A DNA stretch of 64,000 nucleotides from Ascarosepion bandense (lineage: Eukaryota; Mollusca; Cephalopoda; Sepiida; Sepiidae), in the NCBI GenBank assembly GCA_037127315.1, contig JBBBDQ010001688.1, forward strand, positions 1,767,501 through 1,831,500, written 5' to 3'. Shown one piece after another: positions 1 to 10,989 of this stretch (its first letter is position 1; each line of letters begins with the position of its first letter). The position numbers and the translations under genes were made by a program. A model generated the notes under the pieces. That model ran no database searches. It had not been told where the DNA came from and was given only the letters and a program-made list of their open reading frames with translations.

Positions 1-478
1 CTCAACCTTGTTCATGGTTTCTTTCCCTTACAGGAAAACAATTTGGACAATTATGTCAATTCTGGTCAAACATACTTAGCTTATTAACACATCAGAAAAA
101 TATTACTTCTGTGATTAAGAAATACTTTTATTCTAAATTTCATGCTATAAGGAGGTAATACTTGTTTCAAATCAGATTAATTTTAAATTTGCTACTTTTA
201 CAAAAATAGCATGTCACATATGTATATTTTATTTTTAGAAGATTTTTAAAACCAAGAATAATCTGTTATTAACAAACCTGTCAATCTGTCAAAAATAGAC
301 ATAGAAATAACTTTTGAAAACTCTGAAAAAGATGTGATTCCAATCAATATAATTTCTATTTGAAATATACCAGAGTATTTTGCTTACTAGAAATACTAAA
401 TTTAATTATTTAGCTTTCAATGAAAGCTTCAAGAAAGTTCTTTTTTTATTTCTAAATTCATAACAAAGTGGAAAACTT
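1..478 (-). repeat. TA-target TIR element, copy 1 (cut by window start)
   Basis: This AT-rich block is the reverse complement of the first part of the element at 1165-2510. For example, the stretch near 335-400 matches 1255-1330 inverted, including the segments around 'accagagtattttgctta'. The expected terminus (GGTACC preceded by CACT on this strand) has decayed to 'aaagtgg' near 467-473. It lies head-to-head with the next copy. It is non-coding and has no open frame. Confidence 0.6.
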
Positions 479-1034
479 TTTGCGTGACTCATTTCATCTT
501 TGAAGACTTCAGCAGACTAAAGTGACACTTATGTTGATATGATTATATATGTACAAAAAAAAAAATTTAATTGTAATTTGAAATTTTCTTTTATTCCCTA
601 AAATTGATCTGATATATAAACATATCATTTTCTTGTATCTTTTTAAAGTGTTGAAAATGATAAAAGCTGACTTGTGGTAGAGTGGGTAGCTATAAGAAAA
701 GCAGAAACTTTGCTAATATATAATTAAAAATGTAGTTAGCAATTTTTCCCCACTCTCATTACCAGGACTTGGTGTAATTATGGATGATTAAAAGTTTTGA
801 CATGTTTAAGAAGTCTTTTACATCTTGTAGTCAGTAGCCTAAACACTTGGTGTGTGTCTGTAGGTACGAACACACAGAGTAAATACTTTAAACATTGAAT
901 AAAAATACTCCAACATTACTAGGATTATTTACAGAAATTAACAACTGGTATTAAGATTTTGTTGTAACTTATATATCTAATTAAGATAAAATGTTATGAT
1001 TTAATTTTTCTTGCATTCATGCAGTTTTTTTCTT
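479..1034. other. AT-rich DNA without recognised features
   Basis: I see no open frame, repeat of the other families or RNA gene here. Its right end passes into the 3' untranslated part of a PLE copy. Confidence 0.5.
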
Positions 1035-3290
1035 TTCTGAAAAAAAGTATGTAAAAATTGTATGAGGGTTCTGTATGTCTAAGTGCTTTCGCTTATTTTT
1101 TTAGCCATTATCAAGGATTATTTTTAACTGAATGCATGGATTTTTGATGTATGTATTTAGAGTAGGTACCTCCACTCAGTTTCAATATCTAAATTTTAAA
1201 CTGAACTTTAAAAAAAAAGTTTTCTTGAAACTTTCATTTTAATTTTAATTTAAAGCTAAATGATTAAATTTACTATTTCCCATAAGCAAAATACTATGGT
1301 GTATTTCAAACAAATTATATTGATTGGAATCTAAAATTTTTCAATTTTTTTCTAATTGTTCAATTTTTCGGCCATTTTAAGCGATCAACACATTTGTAAA
1401 CAAAAGTTAATTCTCAGTTTTAAAAATCTTGCAAAAATAAAATATGCATCTGTGACACATTTTTAAAAATTAGCAAATTCAATGTTTAATTAATCTAATT
1501 TACACAAGTATTACTTATTTATAGTATGAAATATAGAATAAAACTATTTTTTAATCACAGAGTTGAACTTTTTGACCTGTCCACCATATTTTAAATATGT
1601 TTGACAGGTTGATGGATGCAAGATAACATAAGTGAATAGGGATCACAAATGACATAATTGTACAAATTTTTTCCCTGTAAGACCAAGAAACCCTGAAACA
1701 CATGACCTTTTAATTTACACACAGAAATTAGCATGCAAAACAAAACTTCAAAAACACACAAAAAAAAACCTAAAAATTATTTTAAAAATAGGAAGGCATG
1801 ACAATTTGTACTAAACTTTTTAATTTTCACTTAATAAGATTTTAAACTACCCCAACAAATCTTTGAAGTATTTTAAAAATATTTTTGAAGCTTATCAAAT
1901 TAAATAATGTCATACGTATATTGCATTTTTTTTATTATTGGAGCAGATTTTTGAAAATAAAGGAAAATTTTTCCAAAAAATAATAGATGCTTTACATTTC
2001 CCAATGAGTCCTGCTTTTAACTAATAAAATCAATTTTCCCAACAAAATTTAATTTCTTAAAATTCTATGAACTTACATGGAAGTGGGGTAACAGATGTAA
2101 AAAAATATTTTTACCAAAATCTTTTTAAAATAATTCCAAAAATAATTTCATTAATTTGTGAATAAGTCCTAAAAGTTCGTTAAAATCCAACAATTATTTG
2201 ATTTTTGCAAGAATTTCCAAATTAATGTGTTTGTCACCAGAAAAAAAAAAAACTGAGTTATGTCATTATGTTTTCCATTGTAAACTCTTGTAATGATTTG
2301 GTTATCTGTTAACTAAAATCAAAACAAGATTTTTTACCAAAATTTTGAACATGTTAGAAGGGATTAAAAAATATTTAAAAATAATTAAAAAGTACTTTGA
2401 TCTTTCTTAATAATAATATAAACATTTTGATGGAAAAAGTTTGTTTTTGTTAAGTTTGTGGCTTTTTTATTCATACTATGATTTTTTTGCAGTGATTTAG
2501 TGGAGGTACCTAACTAGTTATAAGAAATATTTTTTTTATTTACCAAACACACGCTGCACATTGTTGCTGTGTTCATAGTTGATGTTATTGAATGTTAGAT
2601 TTTTCTTTTTATTATTCATGCTTCCATTATTTTTTTTACTTTTTTTAACATGTAGATGAGGTTATTATAGTTGTATTTTCTACAAGCATGTTTTGGATGG
2701 AGTTTGGTAAGTTTAATGTGTTTAAATGAATCCTATGGTCAGAGAGATGTAACATAAATCTTGATAAACATGTGGTGATATGTCCAATATAATTATACAT
2801 GAATTTGGTTTGATCAGGAATACAATTCCTTAAGATATGCATGAATTCATAAATAACATTGGTCCTCTGTAATTTGGATCTTGCAGGCAAGTTATTGTTG
2901 CTGATGATAATGTTAGCTGTTTTAAATTTTTTATCATAATTAAATTTAATTTTCTTGTTCTGGCTGACTGGAGTTGTGTATATCTTTATTTCATCTTGCT
3001 TATAGTTACCATGTATTTGATTTTTATAGAAAAACTTATGTTACCTGTATGTTCAGTGTTGCTATTGGTTACCTCAGAAATAGTTTAATTTGGTGATCTA
3101 TTAGGTCATTCTGAAAATCATTATCTAGCTTTAGAGGAAATATTTGTTTCATAATGCCTACTTTATATCTAAATGGAGATTCACTAATAATAATAATGTG
3201 ACGGGAGTATCTATTAGTGGGTTTTTGTATAATGAAGTAGTAAATGTGTTATTACTAGATTCTACAAGAACATCTAAGAATGGGAGTTTT
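1035..3290 (-). mobile_element. Penelope-like element, lineage A, 3' half, interrupted by a TIR element
   Basis: On the minus strand, 3290-2513 encodes a decayed PLE. Residues like 'LPFLDVLVE' (RT palm, near 3280-3255) come first. A GIY-YIG-type region with 'YNYIGHITTCLSR' and 'LHLSD' follows at 2645-2890, and a conserved tail runs on to about 2540. The element then resumes at 1164-1035, which matches the PLE tail at 8046-8160 on the other strand. PLEs are retroelements encoding RT plus a GIY-YIG endonuclease that acts on chromosomal DNA. Stops and frameshifts make this copy dead. The 1165-2510 TIR element sits inside its 3' untranslated part. Confidence 0.65.
1165..2510 (+). mobile_element. 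TA-target TIR element, copy 2 (complete ends)
   Basis: A 1346-bp AT-rich non-coding element. It begins GGTACCTCCACT and ends with the exact reverse complement, giving a 12-bp terminal inverted repeat, and is flanked by TA on both sides (1163-1164 and 2511-2512). TA duplication is the hallmark of the Tc1/mariner superfamily, so this is probably a non-autonomous member. Copies with the same termini lie at 42230-43399 (inverted) and 54091-55560, and decayed relatives at 1-478, 15440-16015 and 31335-32525. The autonomous partner is not visible here. Confidence 0.75.
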
Positions 3291-3309
3291 CATAACACAT
3301 CACTTAATA

Positions 3310-3845
3310 AATCCCGGGCCTAACTAATAAAACAACTTTTAGGCAAAATTCAACTTTATTCATCAACATAGTCTCCTTCTAGGGTGATACACTGATTTTG
3401 TCTTTGACCTCAAAATACGCCTCAGTTTCACTTGATAGACCTAGAATAATTAGATAGCTATATATAAGATATCACTTCTTCATTGGAGCCAAATCTCTCC
3501 CTGGAGATCTGCAAACAGCCAGTAGTCACTAAAGGCCAGATCATTTTTTTTCTTCATTTGTAGCTATTTTTTGAGAATTTCTTCCTTCAAATGCACCAAT
3601 AATGCTATATAATATTTGCTATTGATGATTCTTTTTTTCTCAAGGTAAGCAATGAAAAAAATACCTTGCGCATCCCAAAATATGGAGGCCAAAACCTTGC
3701 CTGCTGAGGTTTACGCTTTTAATCGTGTTGGCTGACTTTCACCTGCTGCTGTCCACTCAGCTGACTGCCAATTTGACTCCAGAGAGAAGTGGTAGCTCCA
3801 TGTTTCATCTATTGTCACATAAAAATGTGATAAAATGCCTGTCGG
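3310..3845 (-). pseudogene. mariner-type transposase remnant
   Basis: On the minus strand from 3820 the translation gives 'VTIDETWSYHFSLES', then a QSAEW block. After an in-frame stop comes 'VLASIFWDAQGIFF' and, further on, an 'NSKYY' block. These match the two catalytic Asp regions of mariner (DD34D) transposases, which cut and paste TA-flanked elements. Several stops and a missing N-terminus show it is dead. The AT-rich stretch near 3340-3400 could hold the decayed 3' end. The adjacent 93-codon open frame at 3815-4096 is not recognisable as transposase. Confidence 0.6.
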
Positions 3846-4132
3846 AAGGTACTTACCTCAATCTGTACGGATTCATGTAGCATGTAAAGTCTTGTTACAT
3901 GCGAAAAAGAAAAATATGGTGGCCACACCTGATTATATGCTGGCGAGTCTCGCAAAGTAACGTGAAATTCTGTTCTTCCTATGCAAAAAAGATGCTGCCA
4001 GCTTACATAAAAAGCTTCTGTTTTTGAAGTGCCGTTGTTCTTTGGAGTTGTGTACATACAATATTGAGACATGATGTTAAAAAGAACAAAAACCACAAAC
4101 TATTTTGGCAAACGGAGAAAATGGGCTAATGA

Positions 4133-4640
4133 GTGAAGTTAAGCAGTGACATCCTGAGGCCGTTTACGAGAGAAAGTGATGTGGTCGCGTGGTTTAATAA
4201 GCTGAAGCTGGTTGCAAAGCTGCAAAAGATCAATGACATGGCAACATTGATCCCGATGTATTTGGAGGGGAATGCACTAACGGTTTATCTGGAAATGGGA
4301 GCGAAAGACCAAACTGATGCTGAGAGTATTGAGAAAAGATAGCATTTTTGGAGGGTGCTTTTGAGGCCTATAACAATCTGAGAAGAGTTACCTGGACCGG
4401 AGAATCAGTGAACGTGTATACAGCAGAAATAGGACAATTAGCAGGGTTGGTCAGATACACGAGACAAAGCCTTGAGAAAACTGTTAAAATGGCTTTCGGG
4501 AGTGGTTTTCCTGACTGCATCTCGATGGAACTGCTGTGATTGACTGGGATCGAAACCATGGAGGTAGAGGAAATTTTGAGGCATGCTAGGGTGCTGGCAA
4601 AACATCTCAGTGAACTGGGGACATTTACAACCTCTACTGC
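4133..4640 (+). pseudogene. gag: gag of a Ty3/gypsy-type LTR retrotransposon
   Basis: The frame from 4133 reads 'LRPFTRESDVVAWFNKLKL' and then 'KLQKINDMATLIPMYLEGNA'. After a stop near 4340 it continues at 4348-4539 with 'WTGESVNVYTAEIGQLAGL'. This resembles the capsid-region Gag found next to protease/RT in many invertebrate gypsy-type elements, where it packages element RNA. Stops at about 4340 and 4537 break it into pieces. No LTR is recognisable upstream, where a mariner remnant lies within about 300 bp. Confidence 0.65.
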
Positions 4641-5190
4641 AAAGAGAAGCAGACAGGAGACAAAGCCATAAATTCCTCGGAAAATGTTTTCGATGTCAGG
4701 GGCTCCACCTGATGAGAGATTGTAGAGAACCAAGGCCGGACATTATCTGCTTCCAGTGTGGCCAGGTTGGGCATATTAGTAGGAATTGCTCTTCACCTCA
4801 GGGAAACAAGTAAAGGGGTGCTATTGCACCAGTAGTCACCCCTTTAATTCTGAAAAGGTGTCTGAGAGTTTGTTGCCACAGATAGTGGTCACTGTCAATG
4901 GGAAGAGGGCTAAAGCCCTTGTTGATACCTGTTGTACAACTACGCTTGTCACGACAAGTGTTGCCAACTTTTGGAATGAAACCAGCAATATTAGAGTGGT
5001 AGATGGCAGAGAGGTGAAGTGTTGTGGTGAGGATTATACTGCTACGACTCCAAGTAATTGTGCTGGATAAACTTATCCCGAGAATCGATGTTATACTGGG
5101 CCTAGATGTTATAGACAGGCTGGCAGGAGCTACAATTGCTAAGGGCCAGGTAAAGTTCAGCAATCACCATGTAACTAGAATGGTAAGAGG
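4641..5190 (+). pseudogene. zinc-knuckle and aspartic protease region of the same element
   Basis: At 4583-4813 the translation carries two CCHC-like nucleic-acid-binding knuckles, 'CFRCQGLHLMRDC' and 'CFQCGQVGHISRNC'. A retropepsin-like segment at about 4880-4970 follows, with 'ALVDTCCTTTLVT' where an active protease would have D-T-G. The catalytic glycine is therefore replaced by cysteine. Order (knuckle, protease, RT) is that of a gypsy-type gag-pol. Frames shift between pieces, so this is not functional. Confidence 0.65.
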
Positions 5191-6095
5191 CACGAATAGC
5201 TGACAAAATGCAGGCCATGTCAGATTGAGGATGAGGACTTTCGAGCACATTTTGATGGTGACAAGTGGACAGTATAGTGGTGATGGACCGCAAGATCACC
5301 CGTACTGACAAATCGGGTTGGCTGCTACGAAAGCACGCTAAGAGGAGAGAAAAGACCACAGTTCGAGAAGGAAGTTGAGAGGTGGATAGACGAAGGAATT
5401 TTAATATCATGGTCAGGAAAAGTTGAAGGAATTCTGCCCCTCATGGCAGTGATTCAATCTACCAAGAAGAAAATCAGGCCAATATTGGACTTCCAGAATT
5501 GAACAAGTATGTTGCCTGCCACACCAAAGATAGAATTGACATATGTGAAGAAGTCATGAGGGAGTGGAGAAGAATGGAGCAAGCAAACAAGATCATGAAT
5601 TTAAAGTCAGCCTACCTTCAAATTCATGTGGACAAAAATCTATGATGTTGAATTTAAGTCAGATTTATTGTTTGACCAGATTAGGATTTGGACTGAATTC
5701 TGCACCTAAAATTATGACAGCAGTGCTTAAGACTGTGCTGACCAAAGATGAAGCGGTGAAAAGAGCCACCTGCTCTTATATCGATGATGTACTGGTGGAC
5801 GAGACAGAGGTGACTGCAGAAAGGGTGAGAGACCATGTCAAAATGTATGGACTGACGGCTAAACTATCAGAGTCATTGGAAAACGGAATGGCTCTGGGAT
5901 TGAAGTTACAGCGGAATAAGGCAGGAAAGTTGATGTTTGGAAGAGGAAACGAGATCCCTGAAGTCATGGATGGCCTGACCAAGCAAGAACTTTTTTCGAT
6001 GTGTGGGAAATTGATTGGTCATTACCTTGTCGTCAGATGGCTGAGAACTGCATGCAGTTTTATTAAAAGGCAGACCAGTACGGACCAATGGAACT
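5191..6095 (+). pseudogene. pol: reverse transcriptase region of the same element
   Basis: The frame at 5564-6118 holds RT palm motifs: 'TRLGFGLNSAPKIM', then the catalytic box 'SYIDDVLVDE' with YIDD at 5777-5788. 'MALGLKLQRN' and 'FSMCGKLIGHY' follow. The fingers part (5300-5560) is present but frameshifted. RT copies the element RNA; RNase H and integrase, expected next, are missing because homology stops near 6090 in Helitron-like sequence. Family call is Ty3/gypsy-type from the Gag-PR-RT order and motifs; the exact clade is not resolvable by eye. Confidence 0.7.
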
Positions 6096-6357
6096 TTGTG
6101 TGTGTCTCTTACCTATAGACTCAAATGGCTGAACCGATTTTCTTGAAAATTTACACAGTTGTACTATAAGTGTCTGCGAGTGTTCTTAGCTAGGTTTTGT
6201 GTTGAGGTACCCCCGATAAAAATCGATAATTGAAAAAATCGTGTTATAGAAGGAGTGGTCCGGTTTTAACCAAATTTGATACACTCATAGACAAAGACAT
6301 AAGAAATGATATTCAGAAGTTTCAAGGTTACAGTTCTTACAATAGTGCAGAAAATCG

Positions 6358-6401
<44 letters not shown>

Positions 6402-6781
6402 GCAAGATGTGTGTGTGTTTGTTTATCTGCCTGTATGTCTGTATTTTTCAGTCCTTTTATTTTAGTTTTTGCTTTGGATTTGGCTCTAAGTAGATATAAT
6501 TGTAGTTCTTAGTCTCAGCCATGATACCATTTACTCAGAGGACTTATTTAACCTTCAAAATTCAGTTTACGATGAAAAAAACTTATTTGATATCGATACC
6601 AGGAAATCAAAATTTGACTTACATCCATTCATTTTTCTTTCAGTCTACGGTTTTGCTTTAACTGTAAACAACTATTGCTTTTTAGTCTTTCGTGCCAACA
6701 TCCAAAGAGTCTGAACTCCAGGACCATGGATTAGTTTTAAAGCTTTCATTACACCTGAGCAACGCCGGGCTATACTGCTAG
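6096..6781 (+). mobile_element. Helitron-like non-autonomous element
   Basis: The left part contains the phrase 'aatggctgaaccgatttt' and a mid-element (TA)n run followed by 'ggcaagatgtgtgtgtg'. The right end reads 'caacgccgggctatactg' and then CTAG at 6778-6781 followed by T. A CTAG-type end before a host T, with a GC-rich preceding motif, is typical of Helitrons, which move by rolling-circle replication. The 5' end (TC after A) is not certain and could instead start at the (TA)n near 6358. It cuts off the RT pseudogene. Confidence 0.4.
6361..6397. repeat. (TA)n microsatellite
   Basis: About 18 perfect TA units lie inside the Helitron-like block. Confidence 0.95.
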
Positions 6782-6782
6782 T

Positions 6783-7089
6783 CTAAAATAAAAATATCTA
6801 TATAGTGGACACATATCTTAGGTTAGAGTAACTTTTTTAAATACTTTTTCAACATGAGACATGTAGTAGTTAGATAAACACAGTCCAATGGATTTCTCAT
6901 CTTGACACTGTTAGTTTGGATATAAATAATCCCAGTATAGTAGAGTCTCCATGGTGTTTTATTTAATTCAGTAAATTTAGACCAATCATAAATTGTGTTG
7001 TCATTTATTTATTTATTTATTTTTTTTTTTTTGTAACAATACAATTTGTCCAAAGTTACATATGTATTAGCTTTAGCAGCTCATTTGGT
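6783..7089. other. AT-rich spacer, no gene seen
   Basis: T-rich DNA without recognisable coding or repeat homology. It contains an (ATTT)n and poly-T stretch near 7005-7033. Confidence 0.5.
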
Positions 7090-7735
7090 GATGATATTAG
7101 AATTTTTGTTTTTGTTTCTTTTGCACTAGTTTTGAGTTTGGTTTTTATAATATTGTTATTATTGTGATGAGTGCAATCTTTTAGGCCCTGTACTTTGGGA
7201 AGCTGTCTTAAGTTTGGATGGATTTTTATTATTTTATCAGCTTCTAGTTGGGATAATGACTGGTGTAGAGTTTCAATTTTGGTCTTTGTGAAGAGGTCAT
7301 ATTTAGGCTGGAGAATGTAGTTTGGTCCTAGATTTAGGTATTTCTTTTGGTCATCTGTTAAATTTATGGTCAGATAAGTTTATATATTTATCACTACTAT
7401 TGGGAAGTAGAATATTTCCTTTATATAAATTGCAAAGCTTTTTAATGATTTTTTTCCCTTGTTTAAGTTCATCACTAATATTTAAGGTGACTTCGTACTG
7501 TGCTTTGTTATATTTCTGTTCAGTGAGGGTGTTTTTAGTATCTCATTATGTTTTGGGATTTTATTATTGAAGTTTGGGATTTCATTTTTAGCTGCTGTTG
7601 TAATGCAAGTTTTTTTATTCTGAATATTGTAGTGTTACTTTCCTTGTTGGCTGCTGAGTCATGTAATTTAATAATTGTATATTTGGGCTGCAATCCTTTT
7701 TTTATACACATTTCATTAAAGATGACTGACAAGAT
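7090..7735 (-). mobile_element. Penelope-like element, lineage A, N-terminal part
   Basis: The block matches 60530-61115 in the same orientation, for example around 'gttgggaagtag' and 'catttcattaaa'. On the minus strand it gives 'MCIKKGLQPKYTIIKLHDSAA', a PLE N-terminal segment upstream of RT. Frames are broken. Directly to the right (7800-8160) lies a plus-strand C-terminal fragment of the same lineage, so the two pieces are in opposite orientation. Confidence 0.5.
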
Positions 7736-7799
7736 ACTATGATTGTTTTTTTATTTAATTTTTCTTGTATTCTTGATTAAACTAAATTAATGAATAACT

Positions 7800-8160
7800 A
7801 GATATATCACTATGTCTATCAAGAAGACTGTCATTACATCTCTCTGATCATAACTCTATTAAGATTCATTTAAGCACACAGAAACCTACCAAACTCCATA
7901 CACAACATACTCATAGAAAATACTACTATAATAGCCACATTCAAGCAAACATGCAATAAAGTCAACTATGAACATGGCCACAATGTGCTGACCATGTACA
8001 GAAAATAAGACATTGTTATAAATCTTAGATACATATCAAAAATCCATACATTCAGTTAAAATTAAAAATAATCCTTGATAATGGCTAAAAGAGTAGCTAA
8101 AATCATTCAAACATACAGAATATGGACAATTTTTACATACTTTAAGTCCATAAATGAAAG
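7800..8160 (+). mobile_element. Penelope-like element, lineage A, C-terminal fragment with unoccupied TIR-element site
   Basis: Plus-strand frames read 'LHLSDHNSIK' and 'IENTTII', matching the C-terminus of the minus PLE at 2645-2890. The 3' untranslated part (8046-8160) matches 1164-1040 inverted. The junction at about 8025-8050 runs straight through the point where the other copy holds the 1346-bp TIR element, so it preserves the empty site. Confidence 0.6.
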
Positions 8161-8435
8161 AAAGTTATATAAACACAAGAAAAATACAACTTCATTGCAG
8201 TAACTTATCAGTTGTCTTTAATAAAAGTATTTTATACACTTGTATATATTTCTGAGATGAGGTAGTATTTACACTATTTACATTATTCAGACTATTGTCC
8301 CCATCTTCGTTGCCATTTGTACTAGAGAAAACCATAAACATAAAAAAAATTGCATTATGAACTTTGGTAAAAAAAGAAAAAAAGGTTACTGAAACTTAAG
8401 TTTATAAGTCCCAGAAATTCAATCGCTGTCGTCCT
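8161..8435. other. AT-rich spacer
   Basis: It probably includes the decayed 3' end of the preceding PLE. Nothing else is recognised. Confidence 0.4.
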
Positions 8436-8540
8436 CAAGGACACATGGCTCAGTGGATAGAGGGGTTGGTTAGTTCAGTGATTTGACCTAAAGAGATGCG
8501 AGTTCAATTTTAGGCTACAGCAGTGGTGAACAACAATAAT
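8436..8540 (+). repeat. tRNA-derived SINE head
   Basis: 'tggctcagtggatag' looks like a tRNA box A, and 'gcgagttcaatttt' about 45 bp later looks like a degraded box B. These are the internal RNA polymerase III promoter elements of tRNA-derived SINEs. This head differs from the other SINE family in the window. The body is short or lost. Confidence 0.55.
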
Positions 8541-8739
8541 CTAGAGAGTCAGGTTAAAGGGAAATAACTCATGACCACCAGAAATGATTGTAATAAAAGG
8601 TTCAGTTCAAAATTCCTGAAGCTGAAACGTCATACAAATGGCAAGGAAGATGAGGACAATAGTTGGAATAATGTAAATAGTGCAGTTCATACACATTTCA
8701 TTAAAGACAACTAACAATGAAATACCCTGGATTGCTACC

Positions 8740-8741
<2 letters not shown>

Positions 8742-8790
<49 letters not shown>
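8742..8790. repeat. (TA)n microsatellite
   Basis: About 24 TA units. It directly follows a short piece (8685-8740) resembling the PLE segment at 7705-7735. Confidence 0.95.
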
Positions 8791-8793
<3 letters not shown>

Positions 8794-8944
8794 TATTTCA
8801 TAAGTGTAAACATTATCCAAGAAAGATATTTTGTTAGGTATTGGCAAGTGTGTCACACCCAAAACCATCTCAAAAGCTTAGCAATATCTCTTGGTTCTCT
8901 TTAATGTACCTTAATTGTCTTTACTTTATCCTCTGTTCTGATTC

Positions 8945-9600
8945 CACTAAGGATAGCTGTTGACAGAGATATGCTGACTGCACCATTTATCTGGAATCTT
9001 CAGGATTGAACCAATTTCTGACAACTTTGACCCAGTGACACAATATATTATACTGCCTAAATAGGCCATCATTGTTGAGACCTTGAATAGTTTTACATTC
9101 TCATGAAGTGAACTATCATGGTCACTGGTTAATAACATGTTTGGGTGTGCCAGCTTCAGAATGCCACATGAACACCCTAACACCATTACAGAATCACCTG
9201 CATGGTACCTTGGTGACAACTGATTTCATAGGGTCTGTGCTGCACCCAAACCTTAAAATATGTTCAACACAACTGGAACCCTGACTTATCAGACCAAGCT
9301 ACGTTTCCAATCCTCCATGATTCAATTAGCAACGTTTCATCCCAAATGTAATACTGTATTTCAATGCCCTGATGTTAACAAGGGAGCTTTTGTAGATCTG
9401 CTTCCATATTCCATTAAAGCTAAAGAATGCTAAATATTTGTCTGGTAACTCCTCTATTGAATGTGATTTGAACCAGTGTTAACAGAGGCACCCTGATGGC
9501 TCTTTTGTTTCCATAATGAAGAAAGTTGAGAATTAATATGCCAAGTGTGTTGCATTTTAAAATGAATGCAGTACAAATATCCTGACTGACCTTAATGTAT
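8945..9600 (-). pseudogene. Tc1-like transposase remnant
   Basis: Minus-strand translation from about 9600 gives 'NKRAIRVPLLTLVQ', an HTH-linker-like segment. It is followed by 'AWSDKSGFQLC' (near 9300-9270), the first catalytic Asp block of Tc1 transposases, then 'KVWVQHRP', 'SVMVLGCSCG' (the usual SVMVWG strand) and 'LHENVKLF'. The second Asp and Glu regions are degraded. Multiple stops show a long-dead copy of a cut-and-paste DNA transposase. Confidence 0.5.
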
Positions 9601-9605
9601 ATCAA

Positions 9606-10955
9606 ACACTTGCCTGTTAAGATGTTTCTTTTGTCACAAAATGGACACTGAAAGCTCTAATTTAGACAGGAAGCAAGACTAGTGTTTGATCAATGTCTTC
9701 ATTGTCTTGTAAACTTCAGTGAATAAAACAAAACAAAGGATTATCTTATTTCTGATTTAAGCAGAATTGATTGTGCAAATTGGATAAGTTACTACAATTT
9801 CCTTTTGTCTTTTATTAAAATTCTTTTTAATAGTTTTGCATTTTACTAAAAAATGTTTAAACTGTATCAGATTATTTAATGAATGTTATTCTGATTATTG
9901 GTATGTCAGTTGTAACTTTAACTTTGAGGGTGTATAAATCTTGATGCCAATTATGGCAAATATTCACAAAATTCTTTAAAAAAAAAATTTTTTTTGTCAA
10001 AATATCATAAAAACTTAGTGTTTTTGAAGTTAACATTGTTATTTATAAACCTTGATTTTCTTATATAACATTATCATAAAAATTCATATATTTTATAGCC
10101 TCAAATGTCACAAGTATCCAAATGATGCAATAGATATTTTTAGAAGTGCTTTTTAGTTTGGTATATAGTTGCAAAAATGTCAGGAAATTTTCATGAAAAT
10201 CCCTTTCAATTCTGTCTCCATATATTTCATTGAAAACAATCTTACTCTCTCCTCTGTATGTGTTTTGTGTTGTGTGCATGTTCAATGTGTGTTGTTTAAT
10301 TCCCTTGGGGAAAAGCACGCACATACCTGTCCCAAAACTACTTCATCTACAGTATCAAAATAAACACCAAAGTCTTCCTAGATAGTTTTGAAAAAAAATG
10401 GATGGAATAGAAAATTGAAGTGGTGTACAGAATGACATATTGTATTTCATTTAATCATTGAGACTCCTCTATCCAAAGTGTTTATGTTGATATCCATGAA
10501 GAATTGACCCTGGAGTTGTAGGATGTGGCTTCATATCATGTTATAAATCAATTTCTCTCTTATTTCACTGTTTGCATGAATGGTTAAACAGTGTACTGAA
10601 TCAGTGTGTATGATGAATTAAAAATTGTTTTGGGATAAAAACAACAACCAATAATAATATTGTATGCTTAACATACTATGACTGAAATTTTAATTATTGT
10701 CTAATATTTTGTACCAAATTCAAATATAGAACTTAATATACATTAAAAAAAAATGATACAGCTAAAAGAAAAATAAAATGAGAGATAATGAAAATATTGA
10801 ATTTCTGAAATGTGGACACAGAATGAAACAAATTTTGCTAAAACCAGGTTTCATTCTCCCAAGCTTGTAGCTTGGTTCATTTAAGACCTCCTGTTGTCCA
10901 GTTCAGTGCTTAGACAATGAAGCCATTTCATCATGAAAAAGATTGTTGCTCAATT

Positions 10956-10989
<34 letters not shown>

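Noticed and set aside
3815..4096. 93-codon minus frame as mariner N-terminus
   Set aside because: It lies in the expected place upstream of the catalytic region but shows no helix-turn-helix pattern I can recognise, so it is not included in the transposase call.
4368..5410. Minus-strand frames over 4368-4733, 4798-5163 and 5102-5410
   Set aside because: They mirror the plus-strand gag, protease and RT of the gypsy-type element.
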